A DNA stretch of 64,000 nt from Cognatundibacterium curvum. Lineage in GTDB: Bacteria > Pseudomonadota > Gammaproteobacteria > Burkholderiales > Burkholderiaceae_D. The position numbers were made by a program, and so were the translations under genes. The notes beneath the pieces are model-generated. The model had not been told where the DNA came from. It did no database searches and saw only the letters and a program-made list of their open reading frames with translations. Shown in pieces: positions 37,560 to 46,522 of this stretch; position 1 is the stretch's first letter, and each line of letters opens with the position of its first letter. Where the stretch lies: contig NZ_JACOGD010000002.1 of the NCBI RefSeq assembly GCF_014284235.1, forward strand, positions 248,001 through 312,000, written 5' to 3'.

Positions 37560-38099
37560 TCAGAACGGGTAGGCGACTCTGACCACTGCCAGGTTGGCAC
37601 CCGGATTCGGGCGCTTGATCGCACCGTTCGAAAAATGCTGAACCTTCAGACCGACATCCAGTCCGCTGGCAAATACATAGCCGGCGCCCAGATGATCGCC
37701 AAACTGGAAAGCGGTCGAAAAACGGCGACCATTATTGTTGTAGACATGGCTGAATAAATGCATGCCTATACCCGCTTCTGCATACACACCTTTTTTACTG
37801 GATTGCTGCCATCTGAATACCGGTGTGATCCCGATATCCGTGATGTTCTGGCTGGCACCGGCTACGCCCTGATAGGCATTGTTGCGCCATTGCGTCAGCG
37901 TCGCATCCCAATAGCCGCCGACGAAGCTGCTATTGGATTTCAGCCATTGCTCATCCCAGTTCCATTGCAGTCCGCCGCGCACAAACTGCGACTTATTACC
38001 GCTGGCGAACTCAGCGGAATAGGAATCAATGGCTGATGCGCTAGCGCTGGCGAGCAGACAAGCTGCACCGAGCAGGAATCTTTGTGTTAGTGTTTTCAT
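37560..38099 (-). CDS. PagL-like lipid A 3-O-deacylase family protein
   Basis: Outer-membrane barrel protein of 179 residues with a signal peptide ending in SASA/IDSY. PagL enzymes remove the 3-linked acyl chain from lipid A. The C-terminal block HFSNGAIKRPNPGAN matches the PagL signature H-x-S-N-(x)5-P-N-x-G, holding the catalytic His and Ser. Where P. aeruginosa PagL has the third triad residue Glu, this protein appears to have Asn, so activity is uncertain. It ends in VAYPF, as expected of a barrel. It stands alone. Confidence 0.82.
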   Translation of the reverse strand: MKTLTQRFLLGAACLLASASASAIDSYSAEFASGNKSQFVRGGLQWNWDEQWLKSNSSFVGGYWDATLTQWRNNAYQGVAGASQNITDIGITPVFRWQQSSKKGVYAEAGIGMHLFSHVYNNNGRRFSTAFQFGDHLGAGYVFASGLDVGLKVQHFSNGAIKRPNPGANLAVVRVAYPF

Positions 38100-38209
38100 G
38101 GGATGAACAGAGCTTGGGTTGACGATCAGTAAAACAGCAAGACTAACACAATTTCAGGCCTCACTTTTGGCGCGGAAACAAGGATCAATTGCAAGGAGCA
38201 AATGCAGCG

Positions 38210-39160
38210 ATGGAGCAGACAAGCACAAATTCAAATATGGCGTTCAGGCCGCGCCGTATCGCCTTACTCGGAACCGGTCTGATGGGGCTTCCTATGGGGC
38301 TACGCTTGCTGGCAGCAGGGCATCAGCTACATGTCTGGAACCGCACTGCGGCTAAGGCCGCGATGTTAATGCAGCAAGGTGCCGTGCTGGCCTCTGACCC
38401 TGCCCACGCCGTTGCGGATGGAGAGTGGCAGGCAGAACTGATCATCAGCATGCTGGATTCCGGACCCATCGTGGCGCAGGTTCTGGAACAGTCAGCGGCT
38501 GCCTGGCGTAAGGGGATGTGCGTGATCGATATGAGTTCAAGCCGCCAGTCTGAAGCGCTGGCATTGAGTGCGCGCTGTGAGGCCAGCGGTCTCGCGTTTG
38601 CGGATGCACCGGTGTCCGGCGGTGTAGCGGGGGCGCAGGCCGGAACTCTGGCGATCATGGTTGGTGCCCGCCCTGAGGTTTTTGCTGAACTTGAACCTGT
38701 GCTGCAGGCTTTGGGCAGGCCTGCTCTGGTGGGGCCACCGGGTTCCGGACAGTTAGCTAAGTTATGCAATCAGCTGATCGTAGGTGGCACCATACAACTG
38801 GTGGCTGAAGCTTTGTTACTGGCACAGGCTGGTGGTGCCGATCCGGCCGCAGTCAGAACTGCTTTGCGTGGTGGGTTTGCCGAAAGCCGCATTTTGGAGC
38901 TGCATGGACAGCGTATGCTGGAAAGGAATTTTATTCCCGGTGGTCAGGTGAAAACCCAGGCCAAAGATATGCGCAATATTCAGGCTGCAGCCGATGCAGC
39001 CGGGTTGCAATTACCTGCAACGGCCTTGATTGCTCAGCTGTTCAGTGAATTGGAAACCCATATTGCGACGGCCGATCATTCTGCGGCACTGCTGCAACTG
39101 GAAATGATGAATCCTGGTCAGCGCTTGGGATTGCAGCACAATAATTTACCTGAAAGTTGA
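38210..39160 (+). CDS. 3-hydroxyisobutyrate dehydrogenase family NAD(P)-dependent oxidoreductase
   Basis: Beta-hydroxyacid dehydrogenase, about 316 residues. It has the N-terminal dinucleotide fold RRIALLGTGLMGLPMGLRLLAAG, the substrate-binding DAPVSGGVAGAQAGTLAIMVG block, and the catalytic lysine in GSGQLAKLCNQLIVGG. These define the family that includes 3-hydroxyisobutyrate, tartronate-semialdehyde and 6-phosphogluconate dehydrogenases; which substrate is used here is unknown. Start is at the ATG at 38210, with AAGGAG 11 bases upstream. A role in valine or short-chain hydroxyacid breakdown would suit the LIV transporter next door, but this is inference. Confidence 0.85.
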   Translation: MEQTSTNSNMAFRPRRIALLGTGLMGLPMGLRLLAAGHQLHVWNRTAAKAAMLMQQGAVLASDPAHAVADGEWQAELIISMLDSGPIVAQVLEQSAAAWRKGMCVIDMSSSRQSEALALSARCEASGLAFADAPVSGGVAGAQAGTLAIMVGARPEVFAELEPVLQALGRPALVGPPGSGQLAKLCNQLIVGGTIQLVAEALLLAQAGGADPAAVRTALRGGFAESRILELHGQRMLERNFIPGGQVKTQAKDMRNIQAAADAAGLQLPATALIAQLFSELETHIATADHSAALLQLEMMNPGQRLGLQHNNLPES

Positions 39161-39389
39161 GCTTTCTGGACGTTTGTAAAGCCAGATGCCAGGCGCCGTA
39201 CGTGGTTTTTGTGCGCTGCAACCAGGGCTAGAGGAGATTTTCAACTGGACTTTAAAATGCTTGCCTTGCCTGCACTAAGCCGCTAGCATCGGCGCTGGAG
39301 ATATTGCGGTCGATAAAAAGAACGGGCATGCTTTTTATTTGCCTGTTGATGAACGTTTTATACAATAAAAATCAGCGAAAAGGAGAGTT

Positions 39390-41066
39390 ATGGACAAGTT
39401 TTGGCTTAAATCCTACCCAGAAGGTATTCCGACGGAAATTAATGTCAATCAATACCAGTCACTGGTTCAGTTATTGGAAGAATCGTTTAAGAAATTTGCG
39501 GACCGCAAAGCTTATGCCTGCATGGGTAAATTCCTGACTTACGCACAGGTCGACCGCATGTCACAGCAGGTCGCTGCATGGCTGCAGGGGCAAGGGCTGC
39601 AAAAAGGTGCACGTGTCGCCATTATGATGCCTAACGTGTTGCAATACCCAGTGGTAATGGCTGCTATTCTGCGTGCCGGTTATGTGGTGGTGAATGTGAA
39701 TCCCTTATATACGCCACGCGAACTCGAGCATCAGTTGACCGACTCTGGTGCGGAAGCGATTTTTATTCTTGAAAATTTTGCGACCACCTTAGAACAGATA
39801 CTGCCAAAAACGAAGGTCAGGCACATCGTGGTCGCCAGCATGGGTGATCTGCTGGGCGGACTAAAAGGGACCATCGTCAATTTCGTCGTCCGGAATGTGA
39901 AAAAGATGGTGCCAGCCTTCAGTCTGCCGACCGCGATCCGGTTTAATCAGATGTTGTCTGCTGCAGCAGGCAAGCGTTTTCAGCCTGCGACGCTGCAACC
40001 GGGTGACGTCGCTTTCCTGCAATATACGGGTGGGACTACCGGCGTCTCTAAAGGTGCGACGCTGTTGCACAGTAATGTGGTCGCCAATATTCTGCAAAAT
40101 GATGCCTGGCTGCGCCCCAGCATGTCGGGACATGAAGATGAAGCCAAAGTCATCGTTTGCGCTTTGCCGCTGTATCATATTTTCGCGCTCACCGTTTGCA
40201 GCCTGCTGGGTACCCGCATCGGTGCGATGAATCTGCTGATTCCTAACCCGCGTGATATTCCGGGTTTTGTCAAAGAACTCCGTAATTACCGCGTGAATAT
40301 TTTCCCAGCAGTGAACACGCTGTACAACGGTTTGCTGAATAATCCTGACTTTGCCTCGCTCGATTTTTCTGGCTATGAAATCTGTAGCGGTGGCGGTATG
40401 GCGGTGCAAAAAGCAGTGGCCGATAAGTGGCTGAAGATCACTGGTTGCGCGATCGCAGAGGGGTATGGTTTGTCCGAAACCTCACCGGTTGCAACAGCCA
40501 ACCCTGCTAATACCAAGGAATTCTCCGGTACTATCGGTTTGCCTATCCCATCGACAGAAATAGCCATTCTGGATGATGATGGTAATCGTCTGCCTTTAGG
40601 TCAGCCCGGTGAAATTGCAATTCGTGGACCGCAGGTGATGGCGGGTTACTGGAACCGTCCGGATGAAACTGCTAAGGTCATGACTCCGGATGGTTTCTTT
40701 AAAACCGGTGACGTAGGCATCATGGATTTCCGCGGTTACACCACCATCGTCGATCGTAAGAAAGACATGATTCTGGTCTCTGGATTTAATGTGTATCCAA
40801 ATGAAATCGAAGGTGTGGTGGCGCAGCATCCTGGCGTGCTGGAATGTGCGTGTATCGGTGTGCCGGATGCGAATTCCGGTGAGGCTGTGAAATTGTTCGT
40901 GGTGCGCAAAGATCCTACACTGACCGTGGATCAGCTGATGGATTATTGCAAAGAGCAGTTCACTGCTTACAAAAAACCGAAGTACATAGAATTCCGCATG
41001 GAACTGCCGAAAACGAATGTGGGTAAGATTCTGCGTCGCGAATTACGTGATGAGAAAAAAGCGTAA
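39390..41066 (+). CDS. fadD: Long-chain fatty acid–CoA ligase
   Basis: Activates fatty acids to acyl-CoA with ATP, at the cytoplasmic membrane. The 558-residue length and order of motifs match FadD: P-loop YTGGTTGVSKGA, GYGLSETSP, the adenylate-contacting KTGDVG and DRKKDMILVSGFNVYPNEIE, and the late catalytic lysine in PKTNVGKILRRELR. A strong AAAGGAGAG site precedes the ATG. It ends at a clear terminator. The 229-base gap before it shows no gene. Confidence 0.95.
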   Translation: MDKFWLKSYPEGIPTEINVNQYQSLVQLLEESFKKFADRKAYACMGKFLTYAQVDRMSQQVAAWLQGQGLQKGARVAIMMPNVLQYPVVMAAILRAGYVVVNVNPLYTPRELEHQLTDSGAEAIFILENFATTLEQILPKTKVRHIVVASMGDLLGGLKGTIVNFVVRNVKKMVPAFSLPTAIRFNQMLSAAAGKRFQPATLQPGDVAFLQYTGGTTGVSKGATLLHSNVVANILQNDAWLRPSMSGHEDEAKVIVCALPLYHIFALTVCSLLGTRIGAMNLLIPNPRDIPGFVKELRNYRVNIFPAVNTLYNGLLNNPDFASLDFSGYEICSGGGMAVQKAVADKWLKITGCAIAEGYGLSETSPVATANPANTKEFSGTIGLPIPSTEIAILDDDGNRLPLGQPGEIAIRGPQVMAGYWNRPDETAKVMTPDGFFKTGDVGIMDFRGYTTIVDRKKDMILVSGFNVYPNEIEGVVAQHPGVLECACIGVPDANSGEAVKLFVVRKDPTLTVDQLMDYCKEQFTAYKKPKYIEFRMELPKTNVGKILRRELRDEKKA

Positions 41067-41085
41067 ACCAGACTGAACATCGATC

Positions 41086-41112
41086 AAAAAGGCAGCTGCG
41101 GCTGCCTTTTTT
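41086..41112. terminator. Bidirectional terminator between fadD and phoD
   Basis: AAAAAGGCAGC (41086–41096) pairs with GCTGCCTTTTT (41101–41111), with T runs on both strands, between convergent genes. Confidence 0.92.
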
Positions 41113-41123
41113 ACGTACTAACT

Positions 41124-42707
41124 TCATGTGCCGGCAATGCCGGGTTTGCCGTGTTCGACCACAAAGGATTTAAGCACTTTAATACCGGAGTCGGCTTTGC
41201 TCACATCGTCCAGCGCTAAGTACTGCGTCGTCATGCTGGTACCATTGATATCGCTCAGCATAAAGCCGCGTTTATCACTGCGCCCGTAGACCAGGTGGGG
41301 ATTCTCTTGCAGGATTTGCTCAGTCTGAGATTGCGGACGTGAATTTGAGGTCAGTGAGGTGCCGCAAAATTCGGTCGCGATCACCGGATTGCTGGCTGAG
41401 GCCGGCTGATTGAGATCACGCGTCAGGTTCGCAGCATAAAAAGTATGTACATCGCCTGACAATATAACGGGGTTCAGATTCTGATGGCGATGCAAATTAT
41501 CCAGCAAACGCTGACGTGCAGCCGGATAGCCATCCCAGCCATCAGTCCAGATCTGACTGTCCCCTGTGGACTGGCTGGCAGCGCTATGTTTGCATGGTGC
41601 GAACAAGGTCTGCTGTGCCAGAATATTCCATTTAGCTGTTGAGCTCGCTAAGCCCTGACTTAGCCAGGTTTCCTGTTCTTGTCCCAGCATAGTGCGACCA
41701 GCGGCAGACAAATCTGCGCAGGCATTTGGGCTGACCAGGCGTGAGCCACCACGGTCAGCAGGTGTGCATGCCTGGTAGCTGCGGTATTGACGGTCATCCA
41801 GTAGATGAAAACGCGCCAGCCTGCCCCAGTCATAGCGCTCATAGATGCGCATGTGGGCGAACTGTGAAGGATGCACCGTCACCTGATGCAGTCTGACAGG
41901 CATGTGCTCATAGAAAGCCTGATAGGCGGCGGCCCGTCTTTGCAGAAATTGCGGGTTCAGGCGTTCATCACGGTCTGCAGCATAATCATTCGCGACTTCA
42001 TGGTCATCCCAGGTGACTATCCAGGGAGCACAGTGATGCGACATTTGCAGCAGCGGATCGCTTTTGTACTGCGCATAGCGGGCACGGTATTCGCTGAGGC
42101 TAAAGCTCTCTATATCACGGCGTCTCGGTCTGGCCGGATGCTTCAGGTCATACGGTCCCCATTCATAGATGTAATCACCGAGGAAGGCGATCAGATCCGG
42201 ATTGGCGGCGGCAATATGTTGATGCGCCGCATACTCGCCGAACTCCCAGTGCTGACAGGACGCGACCGCGAGACGCAGTTTACTCAGACTGTCGTTATCC
42301 GGTGCGGTCCGGGTGCGTGCAATCGGGCTGATCGCAGCACCATGCATAAAACGGTAAAAATACCAGCGGTCCGGACTAAGACCAGTGACATCCACATGCA
42401 CACTGTGCCCCAGTTCAGGCAGCGCAAATACTTCACCCTGGCGCACTATGCGTTTGAAATGTATGTCCTCCGCCACTTCCCAGTTGAGCTTGTACACCAG
42501 CGGTGGTAGAGGCACGGCATTGAGCGGATCGGGCAGCAGTCGGGTCCACAGCACCACGCTGTCATGGCGTGGTGAGCCGGAGGCGACGCCGAGTGAAAAA
42601 GGATAGCTGGAAATCTGCTCAGCAGCATGGCTGGGAAAGGCTTGCGATAAAGCAGCGAGTGTTCCCAGTTGCAGCAAATGCTGCAGAAAGTGACGGCGGG
42701 ATGGCAT
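41124..42707 (-). CDS. phoD: PhoD-family alkaline phosphatase / phosphodiesterase
   Basis: Secreted Ca2+/Fe-type phosphatase releasing phosphate from mono- and diesters. The 527-residue precursor begins MPSRRHFLQHLLQLG, a twin-arginine signal, with cleavage near HAA/EQ. The N-terminal PhoD domain (YPFSLGVASGSPRHDSVVLWTRL) and the metallophosphatase core follow: SCQHWEFG, FLGDYIYEWG, WDDHEVANDYA and LSGDVHTFYAANL. The start at 42707 is the ATG directly after a TTG. No Pho-box was seen upstream, so phosphate control cannot be claimed. Confidence 0.93.
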   Translation of the reverse strand: MPSRRHFLQHLLQLGTLAALSQAFPSHAAEQISSYPFSLGVASGSPRHDSVVLWTRLLPDPLNAVPLPPLVYKLNWEVAEDIHFKRIVRQGEVFALPELGHSVHVDVTGLSPDRWYFYRFMHGAAISPIARTRTAPDNDSLSKLRLAVASCQHWEFGEYAAHQHIAAANPDLIAFLGDYIYEWGPYDLKHPARPRRRDIESFSLSEYRARYAQYKSDPLLQMSHHCAPWIVTWDDHEVANDYAADRDERLNPQFLQRRAAAYQAFYEHMPVRLHQVTVHPSQFAHMRIYERYDWGRLARFHLLDDRQYRSYQACTPADRGGSRLVSPNACADLSAAGRTMLGQEQETWLSQGLASSTAKWNILAQQTLFAPCKHSAASQSTGDSQIWTDGWDGYPAARQRLLDNLHRHQNLNPVILSGDVHTFYAANLTRDLNQPASASNPVIATEFCGTSLTSNSRPQSQTEQILQENPHLVYGRSDKRGFMLSDINGTSMTTQYLALDDVSKADSGIKVLKSFVVEHGKPGIAGT

Positions 42708-42731
42708 CAATTTAAAGTTTGTGAGCCAGAC

Positions 42732-43151
42732 TTATACTGAGCCGGAAAGTGATTCCAGCGGCGGAATCTGGCGCGGCTTGCGGTCTTCACCAGTGGCGAC
42801 GTAGGTCAGGATGGCCTCTGTCACTTTGACGGTTTCAGCTTGCAGACGGTTACGTTCTGCATATACTTCAACTGAGATCGTGATCGAGGTTTTACCGACT
42901 TTCACGATATCTGCATAGAATGAGAGCAGATCGCCCACAAATACCGGTTGCTTAAACAGGAAAGAATTCACCGCGATGGTGGCAACCCGTCCATTGGCGC
43001 GGCGTGCCGCCGGAATGGCACCGGCAATATCGACCTGCGCCATGATCCAGCCGCCAAACACATCGCCGTGGACATTGGCATCAGAGGGCATAGGCATCAC
43101 ACGCAAGGTAGGCATGTGGGCTGGCAGGGTAGTATGTAGATGTTCAGACAT
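42732..43151 (-). CDS. YciA-type acyl-CoA thioesterase (hot-dog fold)
   Basis: Cytoplasmic acyl-CoA hydrolase of 139 residues. NVHGDVFGGWIMAQVDIAG is the catalytic hot-dog helix motif of YciA/BACH-type enzymes, and VNSFLFKQPVFVGDLLSFYA and SITISVEVYAERN are the matching strands. The start at 43151 is used because AAGAAAG lies before it; a longer open frame to 43250 has no family similarity. It lies just upstream of phoD, separated by 24 bases. Confidence 0.9.
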   Translation of the reverse strand: MSEHLHTTLPAHMPTLRVMPMPSDANVHGDVFGGWIMAQVDIAGAIPAARRANGRVATIAVNSFLFKQPVFVGDLLSFYADIVKVGKTSITISVEVYAERNRLQAETVKVTEAILTYVATGEDRKPRQIPPLESLSGSV

Positions 43152-43254
43152 CGCGGACTTTCTTAAAACGTTACAATCATAATGACGCCAGAACGCTGAC
43201 AGCTGCCTGATTTCATCAGACAATATAGTCAGTTCTGCGGGCTTTACCAATAAC

Positions 43255-43356
43255 AGGACTTACGCAAAACCATCCCGGCGGTGTTATGGCTCCTTGTCGT
43301 ACACTGCGTACTGCCTGCGTCGCCATGCCTTGCCGGGGTAATTTTGCGTGAGTCCT
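43255..43356. mobile_element. MITE-like palindromic element, about 102 bp
   Basis: Terminal inverted repeats AGGACTTACGCAAAA (43255–43269) and TTTTGCGTGAGTCCT (43342–43356) match at 14 of 15 positions. Internal parts also mirror each other (CCCGGCGGTG near 43274 against TGCCGGGG near 43330, ATGGC against GCCAT), so the whole unit can fold into one long hairpin. It has no coding capacity. Flanking AT-rich bases show no clear exact target duplication. The ends resemble those of small transposons mobilised by a full-size IS elsewhere in the genome; that link is inference. It lies in the intergenic stretch between the thioesterase and Atm1-type genes, where no other gene is seen. Confidence 0.65.
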
Positions 43357-43467
43357 AAATAAATACGTAAATAACGCAAAATGCATACCATGGCGCTGCG
43401 AGCGCGGCAGGATCAGCCTTAGCGGCGAACCCGTCATGATAAACCACTTCAAGAAAAGACACTTTCC

Positions 43468-45363
43468 ATGCGTCGCAGAGACTCCTCGTCACAAATTCCC
43501 CCTGACAGTCAGCAACAACGTGGCGACTGGGGAACGATCAAAACCTTGCTGCCCTATTTTTGGGCGTACAAATGGCGCGTCATCCTCGCTTTAACGCTGC
43601 TGGTCGGCGCCAAGCTGGCCAATATCGGTGTACCGGTTGTACTCAAGCATATCGTCGACAGCCTGACGATCACTGCGGGTAATCCGGCTGCAATCATGGT
43701 GTTGCCAGTCAGTTTATTACTGGCTTATGGCGCATTACGTTTATCGACCACGGCATTTACCGAGCTCCGGGAGTTTGTATTTATCCGCGTTACTCAGCGT
43801 GCAGTCAGGACTATCGCCTTGCAGGTATTCCGGCATTTGCATGCGCTCTCACTGCGCTTTCACCTGAATCGCCAGACTGGTGGTGTCACGCGCGATATCG
43901 AGCGTGGCACGCGTGCCGTCTCTTCTCTAGTCTCATTTGCGCTGTTCAGTATCGTACCGACTTTGCTGGAAATTGCGCTGGTGCTGATTTATCTGTCGAC
44001 GCACTACGACATCTGGTTTTCCATTATCACCTTCAGCGCGTTGGTGATTTATATTACTTTTACTATCGTGGTCACGGAGTGGCGTACCCATTTTCGCCGC
44101 ACCATGAATGAGCTCGATTCCAAAGCCCAGAGTAAGGCGATCGATTCGCTGCTCAACTATGAGACAGTCAAATATTTCAGCAATGAAGAATATGAAGCAG
44201 CGCGTTACGACCGTGGTTTACAGAGTTATGAAGATGCCGCAGTCCGCTCCCAGAGCAGTCTGTCGCTGTTGAATACCGGGCAATCGCTGATCATTGCGAC
44301 AGCTGTGACCCTGATTTTATGGCGTGCGACGCAGGGGGTGATCGATGGCAGCATGAGTCTGGGTGACCTGGTGCTGGTCAATTCCTTTATGCTGCAACTG
44401 TATGTGCCTTTGAATTTCCTGGGCGTGCTGTACCGCGAAATCAAGCAAAGTCTGGCCGATATGGAGAAGCTGTTTTCACTTCTTGAACAAAATAAAGAAG
44501 TCGCAGATCAGGAACATGCACAGGCTTTGCAGATATCCGAACTGCAGGGCGCTGCGATCCGTTTTGCGGCAGTGAATTTCAGTTACGAGAGTAAGCGCCA
44601 GATTTTATTTGATGTCGACTTCACGATACCTGCAGGTAGCACCACCGCCGTGGTCGGACACAGTGGTTCCGGTAAATCGACTTTATCGCGCTTACTGTTC
44701 CGCTTTTATGATATTCAGTCTGGCAGCATACAGATACAGGATAGGGATATTCGCAGCTATACCCAGTCCAGCCTGCGCAATGCAATTGGCATCGTGCCGC
44801 AGGATACCGTGCTGTTCAATGACAGCATCGCATACAACATCGCGTATGGCAGACCGGATGCCAGCCATGAAGAGGTGGTTGCGGCGGCGAAAGCAGCTTT
44901 CATTCATGATTTTGTGGAGTCGCTGCCTGACGGCTATCAAACCACGGTTGGTGAGCGTGGTTTGAAATTATCCGGTGGCGAGAAGCAGCGCGTTGCGATT
45001 GCGCGTACCTTGCTCAAAAATCCGGCTATCCTGATTTTTGATGAAGCGACTTCTGCGCTGGATTCGCATTCCGAACAAATGATACAAGCCCAGATTAAGG
45101 AAATCGCGCGCAGCCGTACCAGCCTGGTCATTGCGCATCGCTTGTCGACTATCGTGGATGCGCAGCAGATACTGGTGATGGATCAGGGCCACATCATAGA
45201 ACGTGGCACCCATCAGCAATTAATGGAACAACGCGGTAAGTATGCGCAGATGTGGGAGCGCCAGCAAAGCGGTATGTCTGATGATGCAGACGACGCAGAA
45301 GATGAAGATAAGTTGCAGCAGACAGTGAGCGGCGGACAGCAAAATATGGCAGCAGGAGTGTAA
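43468..45363 (+). CDS. Atm1/HMT1-type ABC exporter (half-transporter)
   Basis: A 631-residue homodimeric ABC exporter of the Atm1 family, thought to export glutathione-linked or metal–thiol compounds. Six membrane helices occupy residues 30–330, including the family-typical LLNYETVKYFSNEEYEAARYD and the NTGQSLII helix. The ATPase has Walker A GHSGSGKST, signature LSGGEKQRVAIART, Walker B ILIFDEATSALD and switch His in IAHRLST. The C-terminal tail is acidic. The LysR gene follows without a gap. Confidence 0.92.
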   Translation: MRRRDSSSQIPPDSQQQRGDWGTIKTLLPYFWAYKWRVILALTLLVGAKLANIGVPVVLKHIVDSLTITAGNPAAIMVLPVSLLLAYGALRLSTTAFTELREFVFIRVTQRAVRTIALQVFRHLHALSLRFHLNRQTGGVTRDIERGTRAVSSLVSFALFSIVPTLLEIALVLIYLSTHYDIWFSIITFSALVIYITFTIVVTEWRTHFRRTMNELDSKAQSKAIDSLLNYETVKYFSNEEYEAARYDRGLQSYEDAAVRSQSSLSLLNTGQSLIIATAVTLILWRATQGVIDGSMSLGDLVLVNSFMLQLYVPLNFLGVLYREIKQSLADMEKLFSLLEQNKEVADQEHAQALQISELQGAAIRFAAVNFSYESKRQILFDVDFTIPAGSTTAVVGHSGSGKSTLSRLLFRFYDIQSGSIQIQDRDIRSYTQSSLRNAIGIVPQDTVLFNDSIAYNIAYGRPDASHEEVVAAAKAAFIHDFVESLPDGYQTTVGERGLKLSGGEKQRVAIARTLLKNPAILIFDEATSALDSHSEQMIQAQIKEIARSRTSLVIAHRLSTIVDAQQILVMDQGHIIERGTHQQLMEQRGKYAQMWERQQSGMSDDADDAEDEDKLQQTVSGGQQNMAAGV

Positions 45364-46335
45364 ATGGAAACCAAATGGTTAGAGGATTTTGTGTCACTGG
45401 CGGAGACCAATAGTTTCAGCCGTTCGGCAGAATTGCGCCATGTGACGCAGCCTGCTTTTTCACGCCGCATACAATCGCTGGAAGCCTGGCTGGGTAGCGA
45501 TCTGATCGACCGTACTTCCTATCCAACCCGGCTCACGCATGCCGGTGAAGTGTTTTATGAGCAGGCGATTGTGATGCTGGGCCAGATCAACAATGCTCGC
45601 GCGCTGTTGCGCGGCAAGCGCACCAGCACCCAGACTACGGTGGATTTTGCCGTACCGCATACCTTGTCGCTGACTTATGTACCGCGCTGGCTGACCGGAC
45701 TGGAGCAAGCCTTTGGTGAAATCAATAGCCGCCTGCTGGCGCTGAATGTACACGATGCGGTCATGACCTTGGTCGAGGGCGGCTGCGATTTGCTGCTCTG
45801 CTATCACCATCCACGTCAGCCTTTGCTGCTCGATGCCAGCCAGTACGACATGATCAGCATGGGAACGGAGGCTTTGCGCGCTTATACCCGTTGCAATCAG
45901 CAAGGCGTGCCGGATTTTGTCTTGCCCGGTAGCGAAGAGCAGCCTTTGCCTTTTCTCGCTTATGCCAATAATGCCTATCTGGGACGTATGGTGGATCTGC
46001 TACTGAATGACGCACGCACGCCGCTGCATCTGGAAAAATGCTATGAAACCGATATGGCGGAAGGCTTGAAAATGATGGCATTGGAAGGGCGTGGTATCGC
46101 TTTCCTGCCTGAGTCTGCCGTGACCCGTGAAATCCGCCAAAAGCAACTGGCGCGCGCTGACGACGGCAGCGGTGCATGGGAAGTGAATATGGAAATCCGG
46201 CTTTACCGCGAGCGGCCATCGATACAGCGTCCCGGCAAAATGTTGGTCTCACGTTTGTGGGATTACCTGCAGCAGTTGCAGGCAGAAGCGGTCTCCGGCA
46301 AGGCTAAACGCCTGCGCCATGCCTCAGAAAAATAA
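45364..46335 (+). CDS. LysR-type transcriptional regulator (HypT-like subgroup)
   Basis: DNA-binding regulator, 323 residues. The N-terminal winged helix is METKWLEDFVSLAETNSFSR...QPAFSRRIQSLEAWLG, close in wording to the HypT (YjiE) branch; the C-terminal effector domain runs from about residue 90. It begins immediately after the exporter stop (TAA then ATG), so the two are cotranscribed. Downstream lie two T-N11-A dyads in front of gdhA, which makes gdhA its most likely target. The inducer is unknown. Confidence 0.9.
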   Translation: METKWLEDFVSLAETNSFSRSAELRHVTQPAFSRRIQSLEAWLGSDLIDRTSYPTRLTHAGEVFYEQAIVMLGQINNARALLRGKRTSTQTTVDFAVPHTLSLTYVPRWLTGLEQAFGEINSRLLALNVHDAVMTLVEGGCDLLLCYHHPRQPLLLDASQYDMISMGTEALRAYTRCNQQGVPDFVLPGSEEQPLPFLAYANNAYLGRMVDLLLNDARTPLHLEKCYETDMAEGLKMMALEGRGIAFLPESAVTREIRQKQLARADDGSGAWEVNMEIRLYRERPSIQRPGKMLVSRLWDYLQQLQAEAVSGKAKRLRHASEK

Positions 46336-46373
46336 GTGCCGCCGGGCTGTCCTGAGCAGTCCAATTAATGGTT

Positions 46374-46409
46374 ATGCATTTCGTGCATAGATTAATGCAA
46401 ACAAAGCAT
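46374..46409. promoter_or_regulatory. Tandem LysR-type operator upstream of gdhA
   Basis: Two dyads of the form ATGC-N7-GCAT stand at 46374–46388 and 46395–46409. Each fits the LysR-type T-N11-A box, and their centres are 21 bases apart, two helical turns. They lie between the LysR gene and gdhA. Binding by that regulator is inferred. Confidence 0.65.
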
Positions 46410-46448
46410 TGGCTGATCTGCGTGAGATAAGACTACTATGCGTCACCT

Positions 46449-46481
46449 TTTTGGTGCGAATTCATGATTTTCGCACCAAAA
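46449..46481 (+). promoter_or_regulatory. 12-bp perfect hairpin in the gdhA leader
   Basis: TTTTGGTGCGAA (46449–46460) pairs with TTCGCACCAAAA (46470–46481) around a 9-base loop, ending 41 bases before the gdhA start. It could be an operator or a leader hairpin. No long T run follows it. Confidence 0.55.
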
Positions 46482-46522
46482 CAATACACATAATTAGTCT
46501 AACCCTTGCAGGAGGCCTCATC

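Noticed and set aside
39536-39555. Second MITE end (GACTTACGCACAG) inside fadD
   Set aside because: Only part of the terminal repeat matches, it lies within a conserved coding motif, and no partner repeat is near.
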